Below are positions 13,601-21,355 of a stretch of DNA of 64,000 nt, piece by piece (the stretch's first letter is position 1; every line of letters starts with the position of its first letter). The DNA is from Phycisphaerales bacterium (GTDB lineage Bacteria > Planctomycetota > Phycisphaerae > Phycisphaerales > UBA1924), in assembly GCA_028289195.1 (NCBI GenBank), contig JANQQR010000006.1, positions 244,655 through 308,654 of the forward strand, given 5' to 3'. The notes under the pieces are model-generated. The model was not told the DNA's origin. It did not search any database and saw only the letters and a list, made by a program, of their open reading frames with translations. The position numbers were made by a program, and so were the translations under genes.

Positions 13601-14292
13601 CCCTCACCGAACCGCGCGACGATCTCGTCACGCAGGCGATCGCGCGACGGGCTCGTCGACTTCTCCACGAGGAAGGCCACGCCGCTCGTGCGCCCGGCCA
13701 TCTCGCTCCGCAGGAACGACTCGAGGTCGGACGCGTCGACGCGCGAGTCGAGGTCCATGTCGCGATCGGGGTCGTACAGATCCAGAACGGTCGACTGCGA
13801 GCGGATGTCGCTCTTGCCCTGATTCGACGGGTGCAGCGGGTTGCCCTCGAGCTTGGTCGGGCGACCCTCGTACGTCTCGGCCAGCAGACCCTCGCTGCCG
13901 CCGCCGGGCAGCGGCATGGCGGTCGCGTAGAACAGGGGCTTGCCGGGGATAGAGTGCTCCGGCGCCTCATTGAACGCGAGGATGCGATGGTCGGGGCGAC
14001 GGCAGCCCGCAAGCGAGCCGACGCCCGCCAGCGCGAGCGACGCGCCCATGATCTTCAGGAAGTGCCGGCGCGAGCCGTCGAGCAGCTCGCTGGCGTACTT
14101 CGGGAACTCGCGCTCGAGGAAGTCGCGGAACTCGGGGGTCCCGGTCAGGTCATCGAGGCTGCGCCACAGGGCCTTGCCCGTCGCGCGGCTCACCTCGCGG
14201 GCGCTGCGGGGCACGTTCACCGGCTTGCCCTCTTTCTTCGAAGAGGGGCACTGCTCCAGAGACGCGCCGTTTGTTGATCCGTTGTGCTTCAT
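10651..14292 (-). CDS. actB: Alternative complex III molybdopterin-like/Fe-S subunit ActB
   Basis: Large periplasmic subunit, 1213 residues, joining an inactive molybdopterin oxidoreductase-like region to a four-cluster Fe-S domain. A Tat motif, [17 protein letters not shown] (Arg pair near 75-76), is followed by a possible lipobox LAGC at about residue 97. The C-terminal third has the ferredoxin-type motifs [35 protein letters not shown] and CTYC...CQQACP. Electrons from quinol pass through these clusters to ActA/ActE haems. The tail is His/Asp-rich ([20 protein letters not shown]). The N-terminus carries Asn-Gly-Ser/Asn-Gly-Ala units. It overlaps actC by 4 nt. Confidence 0.94.
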   Translation of the reverse strand: MKHNGSTNGASLEQCPSSKKEGKPVNVPRSAREVSRATGKALWRSLDDLTGTPEFRDFLEREFPKYASELLDGSRRHFLKIMGASLALAGVGSLAGCRRPDHRILAFNEAPEHSIPGKPLFYATAMPLPGGGSEGLLAETYEGRPTKLEGNPLHPSNQGKSDIRSQSTVLDLYDPDRDMDLDSRVDASDLESFLRSEMAGRTSGVAFLVEKSTSPSRDRLRDEIVARFGEGSWLPYEAVEDANAIEGSRVAFGSAYRTRFDLAEARVIATFDHDFLSGEGSSLSNNRGYAAGRYVEGTRPGHRASDSRMSRLYAVESMMTPSGGQADHRFAAKPSRIGAVLVMVARSVMRQLDNSTMSGVASAIDSVYASLSGDDMPDQAWIDALASDLVANRGTGVVMVGPSQPAAVHALAHSLNSALNNVGRTVIYDPMQGDTGANSLASLRTLIAGLDSGAIDTVVTIGVNPVYDAPADLEFAAAYAKATNRIHLGDPNETAAAATMYVLRSHYLERWGDVVDWDGAYSVVQPQIEALYNGPVDSKGSMDELTMLATLLGEQETDPYDIIRATLQRSTRLDEIAFEKVWRRTLHDGVQQGSQARASAPRVDATAVASALSSNASSMAPSDGVEAVFQACPKVFDGRFANNGWLQELPHAVTKVAWGNPVLVSMDTAERLGLKSGRHSVSSQYNHAHIAVLTIDGRAMNVPVWIQPGLADDTAVVTLGYGRTTCGRVGEGVGFNAYAGRTSGAMRIASGVTLERARGERPELMACTQDHWTMEGRDIFREVDLVAWQKHGDEDISEDTSIQKDPYYNKRGINFAERLGTLGHTPANKDIYLPEQKREQSLLFVKLDENGDPELDGRGRLVGIENEYGRRIQQWGMSIDLTTCSGCGACTIACQAENNIPIVGKKEVAKGREMHWIRVDRYYASPVDADGERPKDKGATGPTAGDIDMLVQPITCVQCENAPCEVVCPVNATVHSPEGMNDMAYNRCIGTRYCSNNCPYKVRRFNYFDYATKQFQGQNALSDTILEPSNENWVPPRLRQKTLEVATMQNNPHVTVRSRGVMEKCTYCVQRINAARVETKLEDLDVIPDGFVQTACQQACPTDSIVFGDIYDNGANDGAGSLVQQKRNDPRSFSLLGYLNTRPRTTFMLRLRNPNPAIRTPNDEPFHHGGHGDDHGGDHHDGESHGEEAHSMAPADPDRIMSLPVLAGGGELA

Positions 14293-14343
14293 CGGAGTCT
14301 TGTCTCTCCTGCCGCCCGGGCCACGCCCGCGCGACGTGTGGAT

Positions 14344-15048
14344 CTAGTAGTGGCACGCTCCGCAGTTCTGCGGCGGCTGGAGCTGGTGCTCCTCCGCCAG
14401 CGCGAGCCCGCGCTCGGGCTGGTCGGCGCTGGCGAGCAGCTGTTCGACGGTGTTCAAATCTGTGACCATCACCTCATCCGTGTCGACGAGGTGGTCCTCC
14501 GGGTTGCGATGGCACTCCAGGCACCACGCCATGCCCATCCCGTGCACCTGGCGGACGACGGCCTGCTGATCGATGCGCCCGTGGCACGAGTAGCAGCTCA
14601 CGCCCGCGTTGACGTGCACCGAGTGGTTGAAGTGCGCGTAGTCCGGAACCTTGTGCACGCGACGCCAGCGGATCGGTTCGCCGGTCGCGTGCGCCTCGCG
14701 AACCTTCACGAGGTTCGGGTTCTCGAGGTGCGCCTGCCAGAGCGAACGCTCCAGGTACGCCTGCTCCCCGACGCCGGTGTGGCAGTTCATGCACGTGCCG
14801 GTGTCGGGAACATTGGAGTGCCCCGACTCTTCGACATGCGTGTGGCAGTACCGGCAGTCGATGCCGAGCGTGCCCGCGTGCAGTTGGTGGCTGTAATCGA
14901 CCGGCTGCACCGGCTCGTAGCCAACGCGCCAGTACTCCGGCGTGAAGTAGTACGTGATCCCGGCTGCAACGGTCACCAACGCGCCGAAGCCAAGCACGGC
15001 CGTGGCCGTTGGGATCGCATTCATCCATCGGGGGAAGATGGTTGACAC
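14344..15048 (-). CDS. actA: Alternative complex III penta-haem cytochrome ActA
   Basis: First gene of the operon and the multihaem electron-exit subunit, held by one N-terminal helix (about residues 11-33). Five haem motifs are present in 234 residues: CRYCH, CMNCH, CYSCH, CLECH and CGACH, the last just before the C-terminus. I chose the GTG at 15048 because GGAG lies 6 nt upstream and because the protein then starts just before the membrane helix, as in the family; the reading frame extends 53 codons further upstream without homology-like sequence. actB begins 51 bp downstream. Confidence 0.92.
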   Translation of the reverse strand: MSTIFPRWMNAIPTATAVLGFGALVTVAAGITYYFTPEYWRVGYEPVQPVDYSHQLHAGTLGIDCRYCHTHVEESGHSNVPDTGTCMNCHTGVGEQAYLERSLWQAHLENPNLVKVREAHATGEPIRWRRVHKVPDYAHFNHSVHVNAGVSCYSCHGRIDQQAVVRQVHGMGMAWCLECHRNPEDHLVDTDEVMVTDLNTVEQLLASADQPERGLALAEEHQLQPPQNCGACHY

Positions 15049-15177
15049 GGCTATCTCCAAAGCAACCGGGACAGCGCAGAAGCCGCATTCCCTAGCGACC
15101 CGTAGGCCCGAACCGCCCCCGGTGCACCAGGGAGCGGATCGATTCTGCTCTGCCACGATTTTTTTCCGTCTGGCAGC

Positions 15178-15207
15178 ACTACACAGGCTCCGGCACCGTC
15201 TTGTCAA
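15178..15207 (-). promoter_or_regulatory. Probable sigma70-type promoter of the act-cta operon
   Basis: On the minus strand there is a perfect TTGACA (15207-15202), an 18-nt spacer, then TGTAGT (15183-15178), matching TATAAT at four of six places. Transcription would begin near 15170, giving a leader of about 120 nt before the actA GTG. It is the only strong -35 box I found in the region. Confidence 0.6.
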
Positions 15208-15230
15208 GCCGATTTCTCGCCTGACAGTAA

Positions 15231-15247
15231 TTGAGACTGGTTCTCAA
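15231..15247. promoter_or_regulatory. Fur-like dyad between act operon and ctaA
   Basis: TTGAGACTGGTTCTCAA is a perfect 6-bp inverted repeat (TTGAGA/TCTCAA) with a 5-nt centre. Its shape resembles the 7-1-7 Fur box (TGAGAAT-N-ATTCTCA). It lies about 25 bp upstream of the act operon -35 box and about 100 bp before the ctaA -10 box. Binding by a Fur-family regulator is inferred from shape only. Confidence 0.35.
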
Positions 15248-15345
15248 GAAACCCCGAGGCGATCCCCGGCACGCCCTTACTGTAAAACCGGACGAATTCC
15301 CGTTCTACAACACCCTATCGACAGGGAGACCGGACCCCGCGCACC

Positions 15346-15351
15346 TATACT
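15346..15351 (+). promoter_or_regulatory. -10 box of ctaA
   Basis: TATACT lies 30 nt before the ctaA ATG, giving a predicted leader of about 24 nt that carries only a weak GAGG. No convincing -35 box stands 16-18 nt upstream. The rest of the 15049-15381 intergenic stretch holds the act promoter, the Fur-like dyad and no gene. Confidence 0.4.
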
Positions 15352-15381
15352 CGCGACCCCTCTTTGCACCGAGGCACGCCC

Positions 15382-16770
15382 ATGGAAAACGGCCACGTCG
15401 CCAGCGACCCCTCCCCCCAGCCCAGGATCGGACCCGCCGTCACCATCGGCTGGGCCACGAGCGTCGCGATGTGGCTGGTCGGCTTCTTCCTCCACCTCCC
15501 CGGCCTCACCGCGGCCCCCGCCGTCGTGGGCATCTTCCTCCTGTTCATCCACCTGGGCGCCGGCTTCGCCTGCGTCCGCCTCGTCGCACGCGAGTCGCTG
15601 GTTCGCACGGCGCTCATCGCCGGCCTGACCACCGGCCTGATCAACCTGCTCATCGTGGGCGCGATCGTCGCCGACCCCGAGCAGCGCAACGCGCTGCAGG
15701 ACGGCGCGATCATCGCCGTCGGGGGCTACCCGATCGCCAGCGCCGTCGCATGCCTCGTCGGCGCGCTGTTCGCGACGACGGTGCTCAAGCTCCGAACCTC
15801 TCAACGCGCACCATCGACACGTCAGCAGTGGCTCGCGCTGTTCTCGATGGTCACCGTCGCCAGCGCCATCCCCGTGCTGCTCTCGGGCGGGCTCGTCACG
15901 AGCCATCAGGCGGGCCTCGCCGTGCCGGACTGGCCCAACAGCTTCGGCTCCAACATGTTCCTTTACCCCCTGAGCAAGATGACCGGGGGCATCTACTACG
16001 AGCACGCCCACCGCCTCTTCGGCTCGCTCGTCGGGCTCACCACCCTCGCGCTGCTCGTCTACATCCTCGCCGCCGAGGCGCGCACGAAGATGAAGGTCCT
16101 CGGCGCCCTTGCGCTCGTCTTCGTCATCGCCCAGGGCATCCTCGGCGGCGTCCGCGTCGAGAGCGCCGACGAGGCCGACCAGCCCATCGTCATGCCCGGG
16201 GGCGAAGAGCAGACCACCATCGACAACGCCGCCAGCCTGGGCATGGCCATGTTCCACGGCGTCACGGCCCAGCTCTATTTCGCCTACCTGTGCGCGCTGG
16301 CCGCGATGCTCACGCCCACGTGGCTGCGCGTCGAGCGGGGCGAGCACACCGGCGAGAGCCGCAACGACAAGCGCCTGCGCACCTTCTCCACCGTCCTCCT
16401 CGCCTCGCTGGTGCTCCAGCTCCTGCTGGGCTCGGCGACGCGCCACCTGAACCACACCCACGTGCTGTTCACGCACCTGGGCTTCGCGTTCATCGTGATG
16501 ATCGTCGGCGCGCTTGCCGGCTACAGCGCCCTGGGGCGCCACAAGTCAGAGCCCACGCTCAAGCGCCTGGGCCACGGCGTGTCGCACTCGGTCATGCTCC
16601 AGGTGGTGCTGGGCTTCATCGCCATGTTCCTCGTGCTGCCCTACGAAGAAGGCAAGCACGACACCACCGAGGCGATCATCTTCGCCACCGCGCACCAGGC
16701 CAACGGCGCCCTCCTCCTCGGATGCGCCGCGGCACTCTGCGCATGGATGTGGCGCTTCAGGACGACCTGA
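15382..16770 (+). CDS. ctaA: Haem A synthase, COX15/CtaA family, with extra N-terminal helices
   Basis: Membrane enzyme that oxidises the C8 methyl group of haem O to give haem A, needed by the oxidase encoded next door. Family marks are HQAGLAVPDWPNSFG, the EHAHRLFGSL (ExxH) haem-ligand motif, HLNHTHVLFTHLGFA and the late AHQANGALLLG histidine. The protein has 462 residues, against 300-360 for most bacterial CtaA. The first 150 residues add about four hydrophobic helices before the canonical core. The ATG at 15382 is preferred over one six codons upstream. It diverges from the act operon. Confidence 0.9.
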   Translation: MENGHVASDPSPQPRIGPAVTIGWATSVAMWLVGFFLHLPGLTAAPAVVGIFLLFIHLGAGFACVRLVARESLVRTALIAGLTTGLINLLIVGAIVADPEQRNALQDGAIIAVGGYPIASAVACLVGALFATTVLKLRTSQRAPSTRQQWLALFSMVTVASAIPVLLSGGLVTSHQAGLAVPDWPNSFGSNMFLYPLSKMTGGIYYEHAHRLFGSLVGLTTLALLVYILAAEARTKMKVLGALALVFVIAQGILGGVRVESADEADQPIVMPGGEEQTTIDNAASLGMAMFHGVTAQLYFAYLCALAAMLTPTWLRVERGEHTGESRNDKRLRTFSTVLLASLVLQLLLGSATRHLNHTHVLFTHLGFAFIVMIVGALAGYSALGRHKSEPTLKRLGHGVSHSVMLQVVLGFIAMFLVLPYEEGKHDTTEAIIFATAHQANGALLLGCAAALCAWMWRFRTT

Positions 16771-16810
16771 GGCACTCCGAGCAAAAGAGAGTCCGGCGCC
16801 AGCCGCTCCT

Positions 16811-16850
16811 CCCCTTTGCCCCTCTGCCCCTCTGCCCCTCTGCCCCTGTC
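16811..16850. repeat. Tandem octamer repeat (CCCCTCTG)n
   Basis: About five head-to-tail copies of the 8-nt unit CCCCTCTG, the first and last imperfect, fill the space between the convergent ends of ctaA and ndk. A second run of the same unit occurs at 55436-55466. The strand is fully pyrimidine-rich; no hairpin terminator is present here. Confidence 0.8.
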
Positions 16851-16851
16851 C

Positions 16852-17322
16852 CTACTCCGGCGCCCCGCCGCTCATGTCGTAGATCCACCCCTGGTGCGCC
16901 CGCTCCCAGTCGAGGATCTCGGACTCCTCGAAGAACAGCCCCAGCTCGCGCTCGGCGGCTTCCGGGCTGTCCGAGCCGTGGATCAGGTTGAACGAGTTCG
17001 ACACGCCGAAGTCGCCGCGGATCGTGCCCGGCTCGGCGTTGGAGCCGAACGTCGCGCCCATCATCTTGCGGCTGATGGCGATCGCCCCGTTGCCCCGCAG
17101 CGCCAGCACGAGCACCGGCGACGAGGTCATGAACGCGACGAGCCCGTCGTAGAACGGCTTGCCCTTGTGCGACTCGTAGTGGCGCTCGGCGAGGTGGCTC
17201 GAGATCTTGATCAGCTTGGCGCCGACGACCTGCAGGCCCTTGTCCTCGAAGCGGCTGAGGATGCGCCCCATCATGCCGCGCTGGACGGCATCGGGCTTGA
17301 GGATGATGAGCGTGGTTTCCAC
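16852..17322 (-). CDS. ndk: Nucleoside diphosphate kinase
   Basis: Transfers the gamma-phosphate of ATP to nucleoside diphosphates through a phosphohistidine. The N-terminus TLIILKPDAVQRG is the family start, and the active-site histidine lies in FNLIHGSDSPEAAERE. At 156 residues it is slightly longer than the common 140-150. The GTG at 17322 is supported by AAGGAG 7 nt upstream; the 32 codons upstream in frame are low-complexity and unlikely to be coding. No obvious operon partner: it converges with ctaA and the next gene starts over 700 bp upstream. Confidence 0.96.
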   Translation of the reverse strand: METTLIILKPDAVQRGMMGRILSRFEDKGLQVVGAKLIKISSHLAERHYESHKGKPFYDGLVAFMTSSPVLVLALRGNGAIAISRKMMGATFGSNAEPGTIRGDFGVSNSFNLIHGSDSPEAAERELGLFFEESEILDWERAHQGWIYDMSGGAPE

Positions 17323-17414
17323 GGGGGCTCTCCTTGGTGGGTGGGTGGCTGGGTGGCGACGGGTCGTCGAACGGGGCGGAGAGGATACCGGCGTTGGCGA
17401 GGAGGTGTCGAGGG

Positions 17415-18101
17415 TCACGCCAAGAGCGGCGGCCCCAGGAGCACGTAGGCAAGCAGGCCCGCCGTGGGAACGACACTGATCCAGGCAATCGTAACTACGG
17501 CGGGGTCGAGCCCCGCGACCGTCTGGACGCCGGCGCGCCGAGAAGCCAGGTGCCAGCGGCGCTTCAGGCCCAGACAGAGGAATCCCACTCCGAGACCAAA
17601 TGTGCCGAGTGTCGCGAACCGGAACCCGAGGTGTAGGTCACTCAGATCATCCTGCATCGCGAGGATTATGGTCCCGACAGTTGCGACCGCGAGGAAGGGT
17701 GTCTGCATCAGCGGCTGGACTCGGAGGAGGGCTCCCAACCAGTGCACTCGTGATCGGCGCGGCGCGCTGGCCACGACAGCCAGCACTCCGAGCAACCCCG
17801 GCCCTTGGAAAACGCACACTGCCAAGCTCGCGGCCAACATCGCCGAGAGCAAGTCCTTCCCAGACAGCGCCGCGACGACCGGCCCAAGCATGGGCTGATA
17901 GAGCACCGCCGCAGCGCCCCAGAGGGCATCCGACCAGACTCGGCGCCCACGCCAATATGCGGACCGCCGTCGCGCGATATCGAGGATGTCCGTCGAGAGC
18001 CGGAGCCCGCACTCGCTGCACTGGCCGACAGGATCGCCAGACAGGTCGTAGCCGCACCTTGGACACAGCATCTCACCGGCGACGAGCCCGACACCAGACA
18101 T
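17415..18101 (-). CDS. Zinc-ribbon membrane protein
   Basis: A 228-residue protein starting with a zinc ribbon, MLCPRCGYDLSGDPVGQCSECGLRL, whose two CxxC pairs would hold one zinc ion. About four hydrophobic helices follow. The CPxCGYDLxG form recurs in two other proteins of this window (31282 and 44922) and is, to my knowledge, common on membrane proteins of planctomycetes. Function unknown. I chose the ATG at 18101 rather than the GTG one codon earlier because a TAACAT box ends exactly 6 nt before it, suggesting a leaderless mRNA. Confidence 0.75.
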   Translation of the reverse strand: MSGVGLVAGEMLCPRCGYDLSGDPVGQCSECGLRLSTDILDIARRRSAYWRGRRVWSDALWGAAAVLYQPMLGPVVAALSGKDLLSAMLAASLAVCVFQGPGLLGVLAVVASAPRRSRVHWLGALLRVQPLMQTPFLAVATVGTIILAMQDDLSDLHLGFRFATLGTFGLGVGFLCLGLKRRWHLASRRAGVQTVAGLDPAVVTIAWISVVPTAGLLAYVLLGPPLLA

Positions 18102-18107
18102 CACATG

Positions 18108-18113
18108 ATGTTA
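18108..18113 (-). promoter_or_regulatory. -10-like box, leaderless start
   Basis: TAACAT on the minus strand ends 6 nt before the ATG at 18101, so transcription would begin at the A of the start codon. No Shine-Dalgarno sequence is present. Confidence 0.45.
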
Positions 18114-18184
18114 CGCCGTGTGCCGTGGTCCTGATCCGGTCTGCCGGATCTAGGTCACGCTGCAAACCTCAGAACCGCGTTTGT

Positions 18185-19264
18185 TCACTCCCCGGCGTCC
18201 GTCGCAAACATCTGGAACACCCCCACCTGCAAGCACACCTCGAGCTGCGCCTTCGTCTCCTCCGACGTCTCCGAGGGCGTGAAGTTGCTGAGGTCCACCT
18301 GCACCAGTCGCGACAGCGCGAAGCCGTCCACCGGGCTCACGTCGAGTTCGGCGACCGCAACATTCGCGGTCGCCAGCACATCGAATCCCGCCCCGGGGAT
18401 CTGGAACACCCGGAACGTGCTGATTCCGATCATGACAAGGCGAGTAGCCCCGAGCGTGGTGCCGATCTCCTCCAGGCCCATGTCCTCCCAGTCCGGATGC
18501 TCCGCCTGGAACGCGCGCACCTCGTCGGCGCTGATAATTGCCGACGCCCCCGTGCGCTCTGGCGCCAGCGCCGATTCGGCAACGCCCGCCATGCGCTCGC
18601 CCAGCCCGGGCAGCGACAGCTCGGCGTCTGGCGCCGCCGACACGAGCACCGCGAATTTGCGCCCCACCAGCCCCTCGTAGGGCAGCGACTCCTGCGGTGC
18701 GCGGTTCCGGCGTGCCTCGCGCATGCCGATCGATGCCGCGTTGCCCGAGGCGCCCGAGCCGTCGGGCGACTGCCAGTCCGGCGAGGGGTTCTGGATCCCC
18801 GCCTGGCGCTGGGCCCGCCAGGATTCCCGGGCCGCCGCGATCTCGTCGGCGCTGGGTGGGATCGTCTCGCCCGTGACCGGGTCGGTCGGCAGGGGCGTGG
18901 CCCAGATGGGGTGGAAGTCGGTGAACGGCAGCGTGTGCATCACCTCGGTGCGCCCCTCGTCCCGCACGCGCTCGCCGACCAGACGCCACAGCTCGTCGAG
19001 GTACACCTGCTCGTCGAACGACGCCTGCGAGCGGAGGCCGCCCGAGTCGAAGCTTTCCTCGAACGCCGCGTCGTGGAACTCGGCCACGATCGGGCGGAGG
19101 TAGTCGGCGTGCTCCTGCATGCCCCGGTCGTTGCGGATGCTGGCCTCGGCCAGCTCGCGCGCCTCGGCGTTGAAGCCCCGCGCCTGGCTCGTCTTGTAGA
19201 AGCCCATGCCCCCCAGCACGACGACCACCAGCACCACCAGCGTGATCCACGCGCCTTTGCTCAT
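18185..19264 (-). CDS. Exported or membrane-anchored protein of unknown function
   Basis: A 359-residue protein with one N-terminal hydrophobic helix (about residues 5-21, WITLVVLVVVVLGGMGF), which could be an anchor or an uncleaved signal. The rest is a soluble domain without cysteine motifs except near the C-terminus (VCLQVGVF). The middle is proline- and serine-rich (PTDPVTGETIPPSADEI). I do not recognise a family. The ATG at 19264 follows AAAGGA by about 10 nt and places the helix at the N-terminus; the frame is open further upstream but lacks such a signal. It diverges from top6B. Confidence 0.75.
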   Translation of the reverse strand: MSKGAWITLVVLVVVVLGGMGFYKTSQARGFNAEARELAEASIRNDRGMQEHADYLRPIVAEFHDAAFEESFDSGGLRSQASFDEQVYLDELWRLVGERVRDEGRTEVMHTLPFTDFHPIWATPLPTDPVTGETIPPSADEIAAARESWRAQRQAGIQNPSPDWQSPDGSGASGNAASIGMREARRNRAPQESLPYEGLVGRKFAVLVSAAPDAELSLPGLGERMAGVAESALAPERTGASAIISADEVRAFQAEHPDWEDMGLEEIGTTLGATRLVMIGISTFRVFQIPGAGFDVLATANVAVAELDVSPVDGFALSRLVQVDLSNFTPSETSEETKAQLEVCLQVGVFQMFATDAGE

Positions 19265-19391
19265 CTGCTCTTCGTCCTTTCCACGTTCCCGCCGGTCCGC
19301 CCCCACTGTACGACACACCCTTCGATCCGGTCGCGTAGACTCTGTTCCTGGCATTTCCCGCGTATTCTCGGCTCGCCACGGAGGGCGGCTC

Positions 19392-21335
19392 ATGGCGTCG
19401 TCAGGCACGTTGACCCCACCAAAACGCTCGAAATCAGGTTCCAAGGGCTCCGGGAAGGCGCCCGGCAGGCAGGCCGGCGGAGGATCCGCCCCCCGCAAGC
19501 CGAAGAGCCGCGCGCCCGTCACCGCCGAGACCCTCGCCGCCAAGCAGCGCGACATCTCCGTCAGCGAGTTCTTCGCCAAGAACCGCCACCTGCTGGGCTT
19601 CGACAACGCCCGCAAGGCCCTGCTGACGACCGTCAAGGAAGCCGTCGACAACTCCCTCGACGCCTGCGAGGAAGCCGGCATCCTCCCCGACATCTACGTC
19701 GAGCTGCGCCACCTGCCCGACATCGCCGAAGACCGCTTCATCGTCATCGTGCAGGACAACGGGCCGGGCATCGTGCGCCGCCAGGTGGAGAACATCTTCG
19801 GGCGTCTGCTCTACGGCTCCAAGTTCCACCGCCTGAAGATGAGCCGGGGCCAGCAGGGCATCGGCATCTCGGCCGCGGGCATGTACGGGCTGATCACCAC
19901 GGGCAAGCCGGTGATGATCATCTCCAAGACGTCCAAGAAGAAGCCGGCGCACGAGGTGGTCCTGAAGATGGACACCTCCAAGAACAAGGCCGACGTCGTT
20001 AGCGACACCGAGCACCCCGAAGACGACGAGCTGTTCCCCCACGGCACGGGCACGCGCGTCGAGATCGAGATGCAGGGCAAGTACTTCAAGGGCTCGCGCA
20101 GCGTCGACGAGTACGTCGAGCTCACCGCCATCGCCAACCCGCACGCGCGCTTCGAGTACGCCAGCCCCCCCACCAGCGCCATGCCCAAGGGCGAGCGCCG
20201 CGTCTACGAGCGCAGCGTGAGCGAGCTGCCCCCGACCCCCGAAGAGATCAAGCCCCACCCCCACGGCATCGAATTGGGCACGCTCATCGGCATGGTCGAG
20301 CGCACCGACCAGCGCCAGCTCGGCGGATTCTTCTCGAACGAGTTCTGCCGCATCGGCCCCAAGGTCGCCAAGCAGATCGCCTCGAGCGCCGGGCTGACGC
20401 CCCACTCGTGGATCAAGTCGATCGATCACGCCGCCGCCGAGAAGATCTACAAGGCGCTGCAAGAGACGCGCTTCATGGCGCCGCCGACCAACTGCCTGGC
20501 GCCGATCGGCGTCGGCACGATCCTCAAGGGCCTCCAGCGCGGCCTCGACCCGGACTTCATCACCGCGTCGTCTCGCCCGCCGGCGGTCTACCGCGGGCGC
20601 CCCTTCATCATCGAGGCCGGCATCGCCTTCGGCGGCAACATGCCCGCCGACGAGCCCGCCCAGGTATTCCGCTACGCCAACCGCGTGCCGCTGCAGTACC
20701 AGCAGAGCGCGTGCGCCAGTTTCAAGGCGGCGCTCGAGACCAACTGGAAGAACTACGGCATGCAGCAGCCCCGGGGCTCGCTGCCCGTCGGCCCGCTGGT
20801 GATCATGGTCCACATGGCCAGCGTGTGGGTGCCCTTCACCAGCGAGAGCAAGGAAGCGATCGCCGAGTACGACGACATCCGCGCCGAGATGCTCCTGGCC
20901 CTGAAGGACTGCGGGCGCAAGCTCAAGACCTACCTCAACAAGCGCGCCCAGATCAAACGCGCCGGCGAGCGTCGCCTCGTCTTCCAGCGCTACATCGGCG
21001 AGATCTCCAAGGCCTGCCACGAGCTCACCGGCACCGACCAGGAGCCGCTCTACAACGCCCTGCTCAGGACCGCCCAGCGCAAGACCGCCGAGATGGACAA
21101 GACGCTCACCCAGGACGGCAAGCTCGTCGACGGCAAGGACAAGCTCGAGCGCGACGAGAGCGTTTTCATCAAGGACGTCGTGGCGCCCGAGAGCGAGCCG
21201 GATCGTCCCCGATCCGGCGCGGGCTCCCCCGACCCCACCGGCGAAACGCTCTTCGGCGACGACGAACCCAAGCCGACGACGACCAAGCGCAAGACGAAGA
21301 AGAAAGCCAAGAAGAAGGTCAGGAAGAAGCGCTGA
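19392..21335 (+). CDS. top6B: DNA topoisomerase VI subunit B
   Basis: ATPase subunit of the type IIB topoisomerase, which passes one duplex through another with ATP. The GHKL fold is shown by EAVDNSLDACEEAG (N box), VQDNGPGI (G1), GQQGIGISAAGMYG (G2) and the downstream transducer region. At 647 residues it is near the archaeal length of 530-620, plus a hydrophilic tail ending in KRKTKKKAKKKVRKKR. The first 45 residues are also basic and low-complexity. The start at 19392 is preceded by GGAGGG. top6A begins 20 bp downstream, so the two form an operon. Topoisomerase VI is typical of archaea and plants and is uncommon in bacteria. Confidence 0.95.
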   Translation: MASSGTLTPPKRSKSGSKGSGKAPGRQAGGGSAPRKPKSRAPVTAETLAAKQRDISVSEFFAKNRHLLGFDNARKALLTTVKEAVDNSLDACEEAGILPDIYVELRHLPDIAEDRFIVIVQDNGPGIVRRQVENIFGRLLYGSKFHRLKMSRGQQGIGISAAGMYGLITTGKPVMIISKTSKKKPAHEVVLKMDTSKNKADVVSDTEHPEDDELFPHGTGTRVEIEMQGKYFKGSRSVDEYVELTAIANPHARFEYASPPTSAMPKGERRVYERSVSELPPTPEEIKPHPHGIELGTLIGMVERTDQRQLGGFFSNEFCRIGPKVAKQIASSAGLTPHSWIKSIDHAAAEKIYKALQETRFMAPPTNCLAPIGVGTILKGLQRGLDPDFITASSRPPAVYRGRPFIIEAGIAFGGNMPADEPAQVFRYANRVPLQYQQSACASFKAALETNWKNYGMQQPRGSLPVGPLVIMVHMASVWVPFTSESKEAIAEYDDIRAEMLLALKDCGRKLKTYLNKRAQIKRAGERRLVFQRYIGEISKACHELTGTDQEPLYNALLRTAQRKTAEMDKTLTQDGKLVDGKDKLERDESVFIKDVVAPESEPDRPRSGAGSPDPTGETLFGDDEPKPTTTKRKTKKKAKKKVRKKR

Positions 21336-21355
21336 CCGGCGCGCGGTGACGACCC

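Noticed and set aside
10723..14277. Very long open frame on the plus strand opposite actB (and similar long frames at 1723-3597, 9026-10882 and 47792-50575)
   Set aside because: These are antisense shadows of real genes in GC-rich DNA: their translations are Arg/His/Asp-rich without family motifs, and the opposite strand encodes clear respiratory or kinase proteins.
16811..16850. Possible CRISPR array
   Set aside because: The 8-nt units are head to tail without spacers, and no cas genes are in the window.
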